Of a stretch of 64,000 nucleotides of DNA, positions 46,997 to 55,975 are shown one piece after another. The stretch lies in the NCBI RefSeq assembly GCF_002250705.1, contig NZ_NMVP01000001.1, positions 434,001 through 498,000 of the forward strand. Direction: 5' to 3'. The stretch comes from Enemella evansiae. GTDB lineage: Bacteria; Actinomycetota; Actinomycetes; Propionibacteriales; Propionibacteriaceae. The notes beneath the pieces were generated by a model, which worked only from the letters and a program-made list of their open reading frames with translations, had not been told where the DNA came from and searched no databases. Made by a program: the position numbers and the translations under genes. Position 1 is the first letter of the stretch; each line of letters begins with the position of its first letter.

Positions 46997-47419
46997 TCAG
47001 CCGGCGTGCTGTTCGTCGAGTGCTTCGCGGATCAACTTGCCGTACGCCTGGGCCTCGCCCTCGGCGTACTTCACCCGCGGCCAGAAGAAGCCGCGCAGCC
47101 CATCGCCCTTGGTCCTGGGCACGACGTGCACGTGCAGATGCGGGATCGACTGCGAGACGACGTTGTTGATCGCCACGAAGGTGCCCTGACAGCCGAGCGC
47201 CTCCGGCAGTGCCGCCGCGACCCGTTGCACGGCCTCGAAGAGCACCGGGATCCGGTCGGCGGGCAGGTCGATCAGCTGATCGACGTGGGGGAGCGGGCAG
47301 ACCAGGACGTGGCCCTTGAACACCGGCCGGTGATCGAGGAAGGCAATGATGTCGTCGCTCCGCAGTACCGTCTCGGCGGGCAGCTCGCCGGCGGCGATCT
47401 GGCAGATCACATCGGTCAT
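46997..47419 (-). CDS. HIT family hydrolase
   Basis: 140 residues. The histidine triad IPHLHVHVVP lies near residue 97-106, with FLDHRPVFKGHVLVCPLPHVDQL (about 30-52) preceding. HIT proteins hydrolyse nucleoside phosphoramidates or dinucleotides. ATG 47419 is preferred over ATG 47428 on similarity to family starts. The C-terminal codons HAG-stop are contributed by a family B repeat. Divergent from the small protein gene at 47504. Confidence 0.88.
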   Translation of the reverse strand: MTDVICQIAAGELPAETVLRSDDIIAFLDHRPVFKGHVLVCPLPHVDQLIDLPADRIPVLFEAVQRVAAALPEALGCQGTFVAINNVVSQSIPHLHVHVVPRTKGDGLRGFFWPRVKYAEGEAQAYGKLIREALDEQHAG

Positions 47420-47470
47420 GGGCCTCATCCTGCCAGCGCTCTTGCGCGCTGTCGGAGCAGCGCCCTATCA

Positions 47471-47486
47471 TCGAACACACGTACTA
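47471..47486 (+). promoter_or_regulatory. LexA (SOS) box-like site overlapping a promoter
   Basis: TCGAACACACGTACTA matches the actinobacterial SOS consensus TCGAAC-N4-GTTCGA at 10 of 12 positions. It abuts a TATCAT -10-like hexamer (47466-47471) preceded by TTGCGC 18 bases earlier, so LexA bound here would block initiation. The left half also pairs with GTGTTCGA (47497-47504) at the start codon. Confidence 0.55.
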
Positions 47487-47503
47487 ATCACTGGAGGTGT
47501 TCG

Positions 47504-47878
47504 ATGCAGACCTCGATCTACGTCCCGGCCGGCTGGCCCGAGTCGGTGCGGCCCCCGGGTGCCCCCGATTGGGAGGCGACCGCGGTCGCGTGGCTGCTGG
47601 ACCGCTGCCCGGCCGACTACCGCGGCTACCCGGTGCTGCGCCGGCATCCGGTGGTGCTGGCCCGGTTCGCCGCGCAATACGTGGAGAGTCAGCTGCGCGC
47701 CAGTCAGACCGGGCTGGCCGGGGTACGCACCAGCCTCGGCGACCGGGTCTCGCCGCAGGTGCTCGAATCCGCGGCCGACGCCTGGCAGGAGCAGACGGCT
47801 CAGCTGATTCGGGTACGCCGGGGGGTCGCCCTGGTCGAGGAGGCGTTGCGCGGGAAGGTGTTCATCGCCCGGCTGTGA
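47504..47878 (+). CDS. Conserved actinobacterial small protein, possible SOS-regulated gene
   Basis: 124 residues starting MQTSIYVPAGWPESVRPPGA; GGAGG lies seven bases upstream of ATG. No signal peptide or membrane segment; mostly helical with a basic C terminus. WLLDRCPADYRGYPVLRRHPVVLARFAAQYVE is the most conserved-looking block. I believe similar proteins occur widely in actinobacteria as hypotheticals. Its distinguishing feature is the LexA-like box over its promoter. The last 17 bases overlap the convergent YqeY gene. Function unknown. Confidence 0.7.
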   Translation: MQTSIYVPAGWPESVRPPGAPDWEATAVAWLLDRCPADYRGYPVLRRHPVVLARFAAQYVESQLRASQTGLAGVRTSLGDRVSPQVLESAADAWQEQTAQLIRVRRGVALVEEALRGKVFIARL

Positions 47879-48224
47879 ACCGGTCGAGCACGCCGCGGAT
47901 CACGGTGACCTCCGCGCGGACCGGATCGGCGGCCGCGCCGTGCCCGGCCCGCTCGAACTCGGCGATCGAGTCGGCGCGTTCGGCCAGCTCGGTCTCGACC
48001 ACCGCCCGCACGTCGGCATCGGTGAGTTCGCGGCGGGCCGCCTCCGCGGCGCCGACGCCGATCGCGGAGGCTTCGACCGCGCCGGCCCGGGGTGCGGCCA
48101 CGCCATCGGACTCGGCGTTGTCGATCGCGCCGAGCACCGACCGCAGCACGCGGACGGTGTCCCGGTCCCGATCGCGCATGGCCTGCCGCAGTTCGGTGCG
48201 CAGGCCGTCCCGGAGTTCGCTCAT
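47862..48224 (-). CDS. GatB/YqeY domain protein
   Basis: 120 residues: LRTELRQAMRDRDRDTVRVLRSVLGAIDNAES at the N terminus and a helical C terminus, the shorter YqeY-like form without the full C-terminal tRNA-binding module. YqeY proteins resemble the GatB tail; a role in tRNA-dependent amidation is suggested for the family but not shown. Convergent with the small protein gene. Confidence 0.78.
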   Translation of the reverse strand: MSELRDGLRTELRQAMRDRDRDTVRVLRSVLGAIDNAESDGVAAPRAGAVEASAIGVGAAEAARRELTDADVRAVVETELAERADSIAEFERAGHGAAADPVRAEVTVIRGVLDRFTAGR

Positions 48225-48403
48225 GGGCGCAGGCTAGCGATCCGGGGTGGGTGCCGCAGCCGGATATTCGTGCCGGCCCGGGATCGGGGACCGACGCGCG
48301 AGCCGGGCGTGGGTCGGGTCATCGTCCGGGACGACCCGGAGCTCCCGCGTTTCGGACCCCGGGGTGACACCACGGGCGCCTACCGAGCCGTAAACTGGTC
48401 GCC

Positions 48404-50317
48404 ATGGCTCTTTTGGATCGGATCAAGGACCCGCGCGACCTCCGCGACCTCTCGCGGGCCGAGCTGGACCAGCTGGCCGGGGAGATCCGCGCCTTCCTGG
48501 TCAGCAACGTGAGCCGTACCGGCGGGCACCTCGGACCGAACCTGGGCGTGGTCGAGTTGACCATCGCCCTGCACCGGGTCTTCGACTCCCCGCACGACCC
48601 GTTCATCTTCGACACCGGCCACCAGAGCTACGTGCACAAGATCCTGACCGGCCGCCAGAACGACTTCCCGACCCTGCGCCAGCTGGGCGGGCTCTCCGGC
48701 TACCCGTGCCGCGCCGAATCCGAGCACGACTGGGTGGAGAGCTCGCACGCCTCCTCCTCGCTGTCCTGGGCCGAGGGGATGGCCAAGGGCTTCCGGCTGC
48801 AGGAGAGCGGCCGGCGGGTGATCGCGGTGATCGGCGACGGCGCGCTCACCGGCGGGATGGCCTGGGAGGCGGTCAACAACATCGCGGTGCAGAAGGATCT
48901 GCCGCTGATCATGATCGCCAACGACAACGGCCGCTCCTACACCCCGACCGTCGGCGGCCTCGCCTCGCACCTGACCGCCCTGCGCACCGACAAGCGGTAC
49001 GAGCAGGGCCTGGACTTCCTGAAGCGCTCGATCAGCGGTACGCCGCTGGTGGGCCGGGCGGCGTACGAATGGCTGCACGGGGTGAAGATTGGGCTCAAGG
49101 ACGTGCTCGCCCCGCAGGGGTTGTTCGCCGATCTCGGGATGAAGTACGTCGGCCCGATCGACGGTCACGACGTCGGTGCGCTGGAGCGCGCGCTGCAGCA
49201 GGCCAAGGGCTTCGGCGGCCCGGTGATCGTGCACGTCATCACCGAGAAGGGCCGCGGCTTCAAGGCCGCCGAGGAGCACGAGGAGGACCGCTTCCACTCG
49301 GTCGGGCAGATCGACGAGATCACCGGCGAGCCGCTCTCCTCCAGCTCCAGAGCGAACTGGACCGACGTCTTCTCCACCGAGCTGGTCGACATCGGCCGGG
49401 AGCGGCCGGATGTGGTCGCGGTGACCGCGGCCATGCTCTACCCGACCGGGTTGCACCGGTTCGCGGCCGCCTTCCCCGACCGCACCTTCGATGTCGGGAT
49501 CGCCGAGCAGCACGCGCTCACCTCGGCGGCCGGGTTGTCGGCGACCGGGCTGCATCCGGTGGTCGGGCTCTATTCGACCTTCCTGAACCGCGCCTTCGAC
49601 CAGCTGTTGATGGATATCGCGCTGCACAAGGAGAATGTGACGCTGGTGCTGGACCGGGCCGGGGTGACCGGCTCCGACGGCCCCAGCCACAACGGCATGT
49701 GGGATTCCTCGATCCTGTCGGTGGTGCCCGGGCTCTGGCTCACCGCACCGCGCGACGGCACCCGGCTGAAGGAGGCGCTGCGCCGAGCGGTCGAGATCGA
49801 GGGCGCGCCGAGCGTGATCCGCTACTCCAAGGACAAGATGCCGGCCGACATCGAGGCGGTCCGCCATCTCGACGGTGTGGACGTGCTCTCCGAATCCGAA
49901 CGACCCCAGGTGCTGGTCGTCGCCCACGGCCAGTTCGCCGGCATGGGCATCGAGGTCGGCGAACGGCTCAGCCAGCAGGGGATCGGCGTCACCGTCGTCG
50001 ACCCGGTCTGGGCGCTGCCGGTCAACCCGGCACTCATCGAACTGGCGCGCCGGCACGAGCTGGTGATCACCCTGGAGGACTCCGGCCTGGTCGGCGGCCT
50101 GGGTTCCCGGCTCTCCCAGGAATTGCGGGCCAACGACGTGTGGGTACCGCTGCGCGAGTTCGGCATCCGGCAGGAATTCCTCGATCCGGGGTCCCGCTCC
50201 GAGGTGCTCGAGGACCTCGGCCTCACCTCGCAGCAGGTGGCCCGGTACGCGGTGGAGTTCGTCGCCCGCGCCACCGACCAGTCGGTCGCGGGTACCAGCG
50301 GGCGCTCCGAACGCTGA
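48404..50317 (+). CDS. dxs: 1-deoxy-D-xylulose-5-phosphate synthase
   Basis: 637 residues, ThDP enzyme joining pyruvate and glyceraldehyde 3-phosphate, first step of the MEP isoprenoid route. Landmarks: DTGHQSYVHKILTGR near residue 67, the ThDP motif GDGALTGGMAWEAVNN (about 145-160), GPIDGHDV, and the catalytic Glu in DVGIAEQHALTSAAG (about 363-377), then DRAGVTGSDGPSHNGMWD. No riboswitch is seen in the 179-base leader. A strong hairpin repeat separates it from the convergent fadB. Confidence 0.95.
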   Translation: MALLDRIKDPRDLRDLSRAELDQLAGEIRAFLVSNVSRTGGHLGPNLGVVELTIALHRVFDSPHDPFIFDTGHQSYVHKILTGRQNDFPTLRQLGGLSGYPCRAESEHDWVESSHASSSLSWAEGMAKGFRLQESGRRVIAVIGDGALTGGMAWEAVNNIAVQKDLPLIMIANDNGRSYTPTVGGLASHLTALRTDKRYEQGLDFLKRSISGTPLVGRAAYEWLHGVKIGLKDVLAPQGLFADLGMKYVGPIDGHDVGALERALQQAKGFGGPVIVHVITEKGRGFKAAEEHEEDRFHSVGQIDEITGEPLSSSSRANWTDVFSTELVDIGRERPDVVAVTAAMLYPTGLHRFAAAFPDRTFDVGIAEQHALTSAAGLSATGLHPVVGLYSTFLNRAFDQLLMDIALHKENVTLVLDRAGVTGSDGPSHNGMWDSSILSVVPGLWLTAPRDGTRLKEALRRAVEIEGAPSVIRYSKDKMPADIEAVRHLDGVDVLSESERPQVLVVAHGQFAGMGIEVGERLSQQGIGVTVVDPVWALPVNPALIELARRHELVITLEDSGLVGGLGSRLSQELRANDVWVPLREFGIRQEFLDPGSRSEVLEDLGLTSQQVARYAVEFVARATDQSVAGTSGRSER

Positions 50318-50325
50318 CGGGGACC

Positions 50326-50440
50326 CACGCCGGCTGAGCGAGCGACCCGAGCCACGCCGGTTGAGCGAGCGCCAGCGAGTCGAAGCCAAGTGGCTTGACC
50401 CGTTGGCTTCGACTCGCTCGTTCCTCGCTCGCTCAGCCGA
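50326..50440. repeat. Family B inverted pair, bidirectional terminator between dxs and fadB
   Basis: AGCGAGTCGAAGCCAA (50374-50389) pairs perfectly with TTGGCTTCGACTCGCT (50403-50418), 16 bp, and the flanks GGTTGAGCGAGCG and CGCTCGCTCAGCC extend the stem. A further half copy (CACGCCGGCTGAGCGAGCG) begins at 50327. Confidence 0.8.
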
Positions 50441-50452
50441 CTTGAGTGGGGC

Positions 50453-52591
50453 TCAGGCCGGGAGGCTGGCCACCCCCGGCGGCAGGAATCGCTTGCCCCG
50501 CACGGCTTCCGAGGCGCCCCGGCGATCCAGGTAGGGGGTGATGCCCCCGTCGTGGAACGGCCAGCCGGCGCCCAGGATCAGGCACAGGTCGATGTCCATC
50601 GGGGCCGCGACGACCTCTTCGTCGAGCATCAGCCCGATCTCGGTGGCCAGCGCCTTCTCACAGCGCTCCAGCACCTGCTCCGGGGTGCTCGGATTGTCAC
50701 CCTGGACGAGCGCGGCGCGGCCGGCGTCGGTGAGGAACGGCCGGCCCTTCTCGTCGCGGTCGTAGACGCCGGGCAGCTTCTGCTCGACGATCTGCTGCAG
50801 CGACTTCGACACCGGGAACCGCTCGCCGAAGGCGTCGTTGAGGGTCTCGTTGACGTGCAGCGCGACGGCCGGGCCGACCAGCTGGAGCAGCGTGAACGGC
50901 GTCATCGGCAGCCCCATCGGCGCCAGCGCGGTATCGGCCACCTCCAACGGCGTACCCTCGTCCACACAGGCGAAGACCTCGCTCATCAGCCGCAGCAGGA
51001 TCCGGTTGGCGACGAACGCCGGGGCGTCCTTGACCAGCACCGCGTTCTTCCGCAAACCCTTCGCCACAACGAAAGCCGTGGCCAGGGTCTCCTCGTCCGT
51101 CCGCTCCCCGCGGATGATCTCCAGCAGCGGCAGTACCGCGACCGGGTTGAAGAAGTGGAAGCCCACCACCCGCTCCGGATGCTGCAGGCCGGCGGCCATC
51201 TCGCTCACCGACAGCGAGGAGGTGTTGGTGGCCAGGATGCAGTCGGGGCGGACGTGCTGCTCGAGCGCGCCGAACACCTGCTGCTTGACCCCCATCTCCT
51301 CGAAGACGGCCTCGATGACGAAGTCGCAGTCGGCGAAGTCGGCCTGGTCGGTGGTACCGGTGACCAGCGCCTTCAGCCCGTTCGCCTTGTCCGGCGAGAT
51401 CCGCTTCTTGGCCAGCAGCTTGTCGACCTCGGCGTGCACATAGCCGACGCCCTTGTCCACCCGCGCCTGGTCGAGGTCGCTCATCACCACCGGTACGCCG
51501 AGCCTGCGCCCGAACAGCAGCGCCAGCTGGGAGGCCATCAGCCCGGCGCCGACGATGCCTACCTTGGTGACCTTGCGGGCCAGCTGCTTGTCCGGGGCGC
51601 CGGCGGGCCGCTTGGCTCGCTTGTTGACCAGATCGAAGGCATAGAGCGAGGCCCGGTGCTCATCGGTCATCACCAGATCGGCGAGTCCCTGGTCCTCGGC
51701 CAGGTACGCCTCCTCGCGAGTCGCGGTGCGTGCGGCCGCCAGGCAGTCCAGCGCCCGATAAGGCGCCGGCGCGGCACCGGAGACCTTGCTGTCGGCGTAC
51801 CTCTTGCCGGCCTTGATCGCCGCTGCCCAGGTCTCCTCCGAGCGGTCGATCTCCGGGCGCTCGACACTCACTTCACCCTTGACCACACCGGCCATCCAGT
51901 CGATCGAGCGGGCCAGGTAGTCGGCGCCGTCGAAGACCGCATCGGCGAGCCCGAGCTCGGCCGCCTGCAGCCCGCCGAGCATCTTGTTCTGGTTCATCGA
52001 GTTCTCGATGACCAGCTTCACCGCGGTCTCGATACCGACCAGATTCGGCGCCAGCCAGGTACCGCCCCAGCCGGGCAGGATGCCGAGAAAGACTTCCGGG
52101 AAAGCGATTCCGGCGGCTGTGCTGTTCACCGTCCGGTACTGGCAGCTGAGCACGATCTCCAGGCCGCCGCCGAGCGCCAGTCCGTTGATGAAGGCGAAGG
52201 TGGGGATCTTGGAGTTGGCGAGCTTGTGGAAGGTGCCGTGTCCGATCCGGGCCACGTCGAGGGCCTGGTCGTGGTCGGTGATCTTGCTGATCAGCGACAG
52301 ATCGGCACCGGCCGCGGTGATGAACGGCTTGCCGGTGATGGCGATCGCGACGATGTCGTCACGCGCCTGCACCTCGTCCAATACGCGGCTCAGCTCGAGC
52401 AGGGTACCCGGGCCGAGGGTGGAGGGCCGGGTGTGGTCGAGCCCGTTGTCCAGGGTGATCAGCACCGCCTTGCCGGCACCGCGCGGCAGCTCGATGTCAC
52501 GAGCCAGGGAATGGGTGATCACCTCACCCTCGGTCACCTTCGCGGTGCGCTCGAGGATCTGATCGAAGTTCTCATACATGGTGTCGGTCAC
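50453..52591 (-). CDS. fadB: Multifunctional enoyl-CoA hydratase / 3-hydroxyacyl-CoA dehydrogenase
   Basis: 712 residues. N-terminal crotonase domain (about 15-320): AAGADLSLISK, GLALGGGLEIVLSCQYR and FPEVFLGILPGWGGTWL hold the oxyanion hole and the Glu of the hydratase site. C-terminal dehydrogenase (about 335-700): VGIVGAGLMASQLALLFG NAD motif and VVGFHFFNPVAVLPLLEII with the catalytic His. Carries out two steps of fatty acid beta-oxidation. GTG 52591 overlaps the thiolase stop (GTGA), giving a fadA-fadB operon; ATG 52579 is an alternative start. Confidence 0.9.
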   Translation of the reverse strand: MTDTMYENFDQILERTAKVTEGEVITHSLARDIELPRGAGKAVLITLDNGLDHTRPSTLGPGTLLELSRVLDEVQARDDIVAIAITGKPFITAAGADLSLISKITDHDQALDVARIGHGTFHKLANSKIPTFAFINGLALGGGLEIVLSCQYRTVNSTAAGIAFPEVFLGILPGWGGTWLAPNLVGIETAVKLVIENSMNQNKMLGGLQAAELGLADAVFDGADYLARSIDWMAGVVKGEVSVERPEIDRSEETWAAAIKAGKRYADSKVSGAAPAPYRALDCLAAARTATREEAYLAEDQGLADLVMTDEHRASLYAFDLVNKRAKRPAGAPDKQLARKVTKVGIVGAGLMASQLALLFGRRLGVPVVMSDLDQARVDKGVGYVHAEVDKLLAKKRISPDKANGLKALVTGTTDQADFADCDFVIEAVFEEMGVKQQVFGALEQHVRPDCILATNTSSLSVSEMAAGLQHPERVVGFHFFNPVAVLPLLEIIRGERTDEETLATAFVVAKGLRKNAVLVKDAPAFVANRILLRLMSEVFACVDEGTPLEVADTALAPMGLPMTPFTLLQLVGPAVALHVNETLNDAFGERFPVSKSLQQIVEQKLPGVYDRDEKGRPFLTDAGRAALVQGDNPSTPEQVLERCEKALATEIGLMLDEEVVAAPMDIDLCLILGAGWPFHDGGITPYLDRRGASEAVRGKRFLPPGVASLPA

Positions 52592-53787
52592 TTGGCATTT
52601 CCTTCCCAGGCAGGGTTCTCCCAGATCACGGTGCCGCCCATACCCAGGCCGATGCACATCGTCGTGATGCCGTAGCGCACCTGCGGACGGTCCCGGAACT
52701 GCCGGGCCAGCTGGATCATCAGGCGTACGCCGGAGGAGGCCAGCGGGTGCCCGATGGCGATCGCACCGCCATAGGGGTTGACCCGCTCGTCGGTCTGCTC
52801 GATGCCGAAGTGGTCGAGGAAGGCGAGCACCTGGACGGCGAACGCCTCGTTGATCTCGAAGGCGCCGATGTCGTCGATGGTGAGTCCGGCGCGCTCCAGC
52901 GCCTTCTCGGTGGCCGGCACCGGGCCGACCCCCATCACGGCGGGATCGACGCCGGCGAAGGCGAATCCCACCATCTTCATCGCCACCGGCAGGCCGAGCT
53001 GCTCGGCGGTATCGGCGGAGGCGAGCAGGCAGGCGGTGGCGCCGTCGTTGAGGCCGGCGGCATTGCCCGGGGTGACATTGCCGTGCGGGCGGAACGGGGT
53101 CTTCAGCTCCGCCAGCGCCGCCATCGTGGTACCGGGGCGGGGCGGTTCGTCGACGGTCGCCAGGCCCCACCCGAGCTCGGTGGAGCGGACCCCGACCGGG
53201 ACGAGCGCCTCGGGAATGATCCCGTCGGCGTACGCCTGCGCGACGCGCTGCTGGCTCTGCACGGCGTACTCGTCGCAGCGCTGCTTGGTGATGGCGGGGA
53301 ACCGGTCGTGCAGGTTCTCGGCGGTCTTGCCCATCACCAGCGCGGATTCGTCGACGATCTTCTCGGCGATGAAGCGCGGGTTCGGGTCGGCGCCCTCACC
53401 CATCGGATGGTGGCCCATGTGCTCGACGCCGCCGGCGATCACCACGTCGTAGGCACCGACGCCGATGCCGGAGCCGGTGGTGGTGACCGCGGTCATCGCG
53501 CCGGCGCACATCCGGTCGATGGCGAAGCCGGGCACCGAGCGCGGCAGGCCGGAGAGCAGCGCGGCGCTCCGGCCGATGGTCAGGCCCTGGTCGCCGGTCT
53601 GGGTGGTGGCCGCGATGGCCACCTCATCGATGCGCTCCGGCGGGAGCTCGGGGTGGCGCCGCAGCAGTTCGCGGATGCAGTGCACCACCAGGTCGTCGGC
53701 CCGGGTCTCGGCATAGAGCGAGCCGGCCTTCCCGAAGGGGGTTCGTACGCCGTCGACGAAGACGACGTCGCGGATCTCACGTGACAT
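52588..53787 (-). CDS. fadA: Acetyl-CoA C-acyltransferase (thiolase)
   Basis: 399 residues. Nucleophile Cys94 (DRMCAGAMTAV), NEAFAVQVLAFL, GGAIAIGHPLASSG with the catalytic His, and the second Cys in TTMCIGLGMGG. Cleaves 3-ketoacyl-CoA in the last beta-oxidation step. It is the first gene of the fadAB pair; GTG 53796 is a possible alternative start. A CTAGT-A-ACTAG dyad stands 18 bases upstream. Confidence 0.9.
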   Translation of the reverse strand: MSREIRDVVFVDGVRTPFGKAGSLYAETRADDLVVHCIRELLRRHPELPPERIDEVAIAATTQTGDQGLTIGRSAALLSGLPRSVPGFAIDRMCAGAMTAVTTTGSGIGVGAYDVVIAGGVEHMGHHPMGEGADPNPRFIAEKIVDESALVMGKTAENLHDRFPAITKQRCDEYAVQSQQRVAQAYADGIIPEALVPVGVRSTELGWGLATVDEPPRPGTTMAALAELKTPFRPHGNVTPGNAAGLNDGATACLLASADTAEQLGLPVAMKMVGFAFAGVDPAVMGVGPVPATEKALERAGLTIDDIGAFEINEAFAVQVLAFLDHFGIEQTDERVNPYGGAIAIGHPLASSGVRLMIQLARQFRDRPQVRYGITTMCIGLGMGGTVIWENPAWEGNAK

Positions 53788-53804
53788 GGCCGCCACGTTA
53801 CCCG

Positions 53805-53815
53805 CTAGTAACTAG
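53805..53815. promoter_or_regulatory. Small palindrome CTAGT-A-ACTAG upstream of fadA
   Basis: 5+1+5 dyad 18-28 bases ahead of the thiolase start, in an AT-richer patch. It is a candidate operator of a fatty-acid regulator, but short and unproven. Confidence 0.35.
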
Positions 53816-53909
53816 GTTGGCGAGCCCCCTCGCGAAGATGTCAGGGGTTATGCACACTGCGATCGAGAAACACTGTGTGATCGGCCGCAAGAGATCCGGA
53901 TGCGGGTGG

Positions 53910-53956
53910 ACGTGGCTTCGACTCGGTCGTTCCTCCCTCGCTCGGCCGACGTGGCG
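53910..53956. repeat. Family B repeat upstream of fadA, at the RNase D stop codon
   Basis: ACGTGGCTTCGACTCGGTCG...CTCGCTCGGCCGACGTGGCG, reverse complement of the copy at 35041-35086. It directly follows (on the minus strand) the RNase D stop at 53958-53960 and may end that transcript before fadA. Confidence 0.7.
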
Positions 53957-53957
53957 C

Positions 53958-55241
53958 TCAGCCGGCGAGGGCGGCGGTGAGCGGGGCGACGACGAGTTCG
54001 CGCTGCCAGGGCCGCGCGCCGAGGTCGGCGAGGAAGGTGTCGACGGTCTGCTCGTCGGCCGGGGTGGGCGGCTGCCAGGCAAGGCGGCGCCAGTACTCGG
54101 GGGTGCAGATGTTCTCCGCCGGCACGTCGTACTTCTCCGACAGCTCGGTCATCACCGCCCGCATCCGCTGGTGCCGGGCGAAGGCCTCTGGATCACGGCC
54201 CTCCCAGGACCGCGGCGGGGGCGGGGCGTCGGAGGCGACATGGACCGGCGGCAACTGGGCCTTCGACAGCGACTGCGCGGTCTCCAGCGCGGTCAGCCAG
54301 TTGGCCTCGTACCGCTTGGCCGAGCGTCGCTGGAAACCGGCCACCGCATGCAGTTCCAGGCGCCCCGGCTTCGGTCGGGCAGCCAACTCCGACAGCGCCT
54401 TGTCGGGCACGATCCGCCCCGGCGCCTTGTCCAGCCGGCGGGCGATGGCATCGCGGGCCGACCACAGTTCCCGCAACGCGGCCAGGCCGGCGGCCGTGCG
54501 TACCGCATGGATGCCGGAGGTCTTCCGCCAGGGATCGGTACGCCGAACCGGCGGCTGGGCAGCCCGCCGGGCGAGGTGGGCGAACTCCTGCGCGGCCCAC
54601 TCCGCCTTGCCCGCGGCCGCCAACTCGTCGGCCTGCCGATCCCGCAGCTCGATCAGCAACTCGACGTCCAGGGCCGCGTAGGTGAGCCAGTCGGCGGGCA
54701 GCGGCCGGGTCGACCAGTCCGCCGCGGAGTGCTCCTTGAGCAGCTTCAGCCCGAAATAGTGCTCGATCAGCGCGCCGAGCCCGACCCGCGGGAAGCCGAG
54801 CAGCCGGCCGGCCAGCTCGGTGTCGAACAGCGTGGTCGGGATCAGCCCGAGCTCGGCCAGGCAGGGAGTGTCCTGGGTGGCGGCGTGGATGATCCACTCC
54901 TGGTCCTGGATCGGCGCGGCGAGCGCGCTCAGGTCGGCGAGTGCGACACCGTCGGGGGAGAGCGCGATCGGATCCACCAGCAGGGTGCCGGCACAGGCAC
55001 GGCGGAACTGCAGCAGATAGGCCCGCGCGCTGTAGCGGTAACCGTGGGCCCGTTCGGCGTCCACCGCGATCGGCCCGGTACCACCGGCCAGCGCATCGAT
55101 GGTGGCCTGCAGGGCGGCTGCGTCGGCGACCACCGGCGGTACGGGATCGGCCGGGGCGGCCAGCACCGGCAACTCGGGCGCCTCGGTCACCTCGACAGCC
55201 GGCTGATCCGGGCTGGCTGGGGACACTGACTGGCGCTGCAC
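53958..55241 (-). CDS. rnd: Ribonuclease D
   Basis: 427 residues. DEDDy exonuclease domain (about 45-220): IAVDAERAHGYRYSARAYLLQ (Asp-x-Glu), HAATQDTPCLAELG, and YAALDVELLIELRD with the final Asp and its Tyr. An HRDC domain (about 240-320) and a C-terminal helical region follow. It trims 3' ends of structured RNAs such as tRNA precursors. Nine bases from the DUF3000 gene upstream; this pair next to hemE is a conserved actinobacterial arrangement. Confidence 0.9.
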   Translation of the reverse strand: MQRQSVSPASPDQPAVEVTEAPELPVLAAPADPVPPVVADAAALQATIDALAGGTGPIAVDAERAHGYRYSARAYLLQFRRACAGTLLVDPIALSPDGVALADLSALAAPIQDQEWIIHAATQDTPCLAELGLIPTTLFDTELAGRLLGFPRVGLGALIEHYFGLKLLKEHSAADWSTRPLPADWLTYAALDVELLIELRDRQADELAAAGKAEWAAQEFAHLARRAAQPPVRRTDPWRKTSGIHAVRTAAGLAALRELWSARDAIARRLDKAPGRIVPDKALSELAARPKPGRLELHAVAGFQRRSAKRYEANWLTALETAQSLSKAQLPPVHVASDAPPPPRSWEGRDPEAFARHQRMRAVMTELSEKYDVPAENICTPEYWRRLAWQPPTPADEQTVDTFLADLGARPWQRELVVAPLTAALAG

Positions 55242-55250
55242 GGTCGCAGA

Positions 55251-55859
55251 CTACCGGCTCCGCCGGGCTCCACCGCCGCGCCGAGACGGCATCATCACCA
55301 CACCGCTGGGCACCGGCGGCAGCCCGGCTACGGTGCACAGCAGATCCGACCAGGCGGCCAGCTGGGCCTCGATACCGGAACCGTCGGGCGCCAGGATCGG
55401 CGTCCAGGAGGCGCGGATCTCCAGTTCCGCCTTGCCCGGGTCGTCGGCCATCGCGCCGAAGGTCTCGCTGTTCACCGAGGTCACGGTCCCGCTCGGCGCG
55501 GCGTGCTCGGCATCGTGGCCGGCGAGGGCGTCGGTCAGCCAGGACCAGCCGACGCTCGGCAGCAGCGGATCGGTGACCATCTCGGTCTCGATCTCGGCCC
55601 GGACATAGCTCACCAGCCGGAATTCGCCCTGCCAGGAGTCGTTGCCGGCCGGATCGTGCAGCAGCACCAGCCGGCCGCTGCCGAGTTCGTCCTCGTCGAT
55701 GACCACATCGGCGGTCAGGGCTACCGAGAACGGCGCGATCCGCTGCGGCGCGGGAATCTCCTCGACCTGGATCTCGGCGCGCCACGGGTATCCGCTGATC
55801 CCCGCGACGGCCGCACGGAACGGCTCGGGGAGCGGAAGCTGACTCTTGCTGGCGGCCAC
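55251..55859 (-). CDS. DUF3000 family protein
   Basis: 202 residues. PFRAAVAGISGYPWRAEIQVEEIPAPQRIAPFSVAL and LLPSVGWSWLTDAL are typical of DUF3000, an actinobacterial family found beside RNase D and hemE. Beta-rich, no signal peptide, Arg/Gly-rich tail. Function unknown. Divergent from hemE with 116 bases between. Confidence 0.87.
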   Translation of the reverse strand: MAASKSQLPLPEPFRAAVAGISGYPWRAEIQVEEIPAPQRIAPFSVALTADVVIDEDELGSGRLVLLHDPAGNDSWQGEFRLVSYVRAEIETEMVTDPLLPSVGWSWLTDALAGHDAEHAAPSGTVTSVNSETFGAMADDPGKAELEIRASWTPILAPDGSGIEAQLAAWSDLLCTVAGLPPVPSGVVMMPSRRGGGARRSR

Positions 55860-55975
55860 CCCTCGAGCCTAGGCAATCCGGCCGCCAAGTGGGCGTACCG
55901 ACGCGCCGATGTCAAACCGGGGGCCGGCTCCGGTCGGTGGCGACCGGTCAGGGTGGGGCGTGGAAGAATGGCGAG

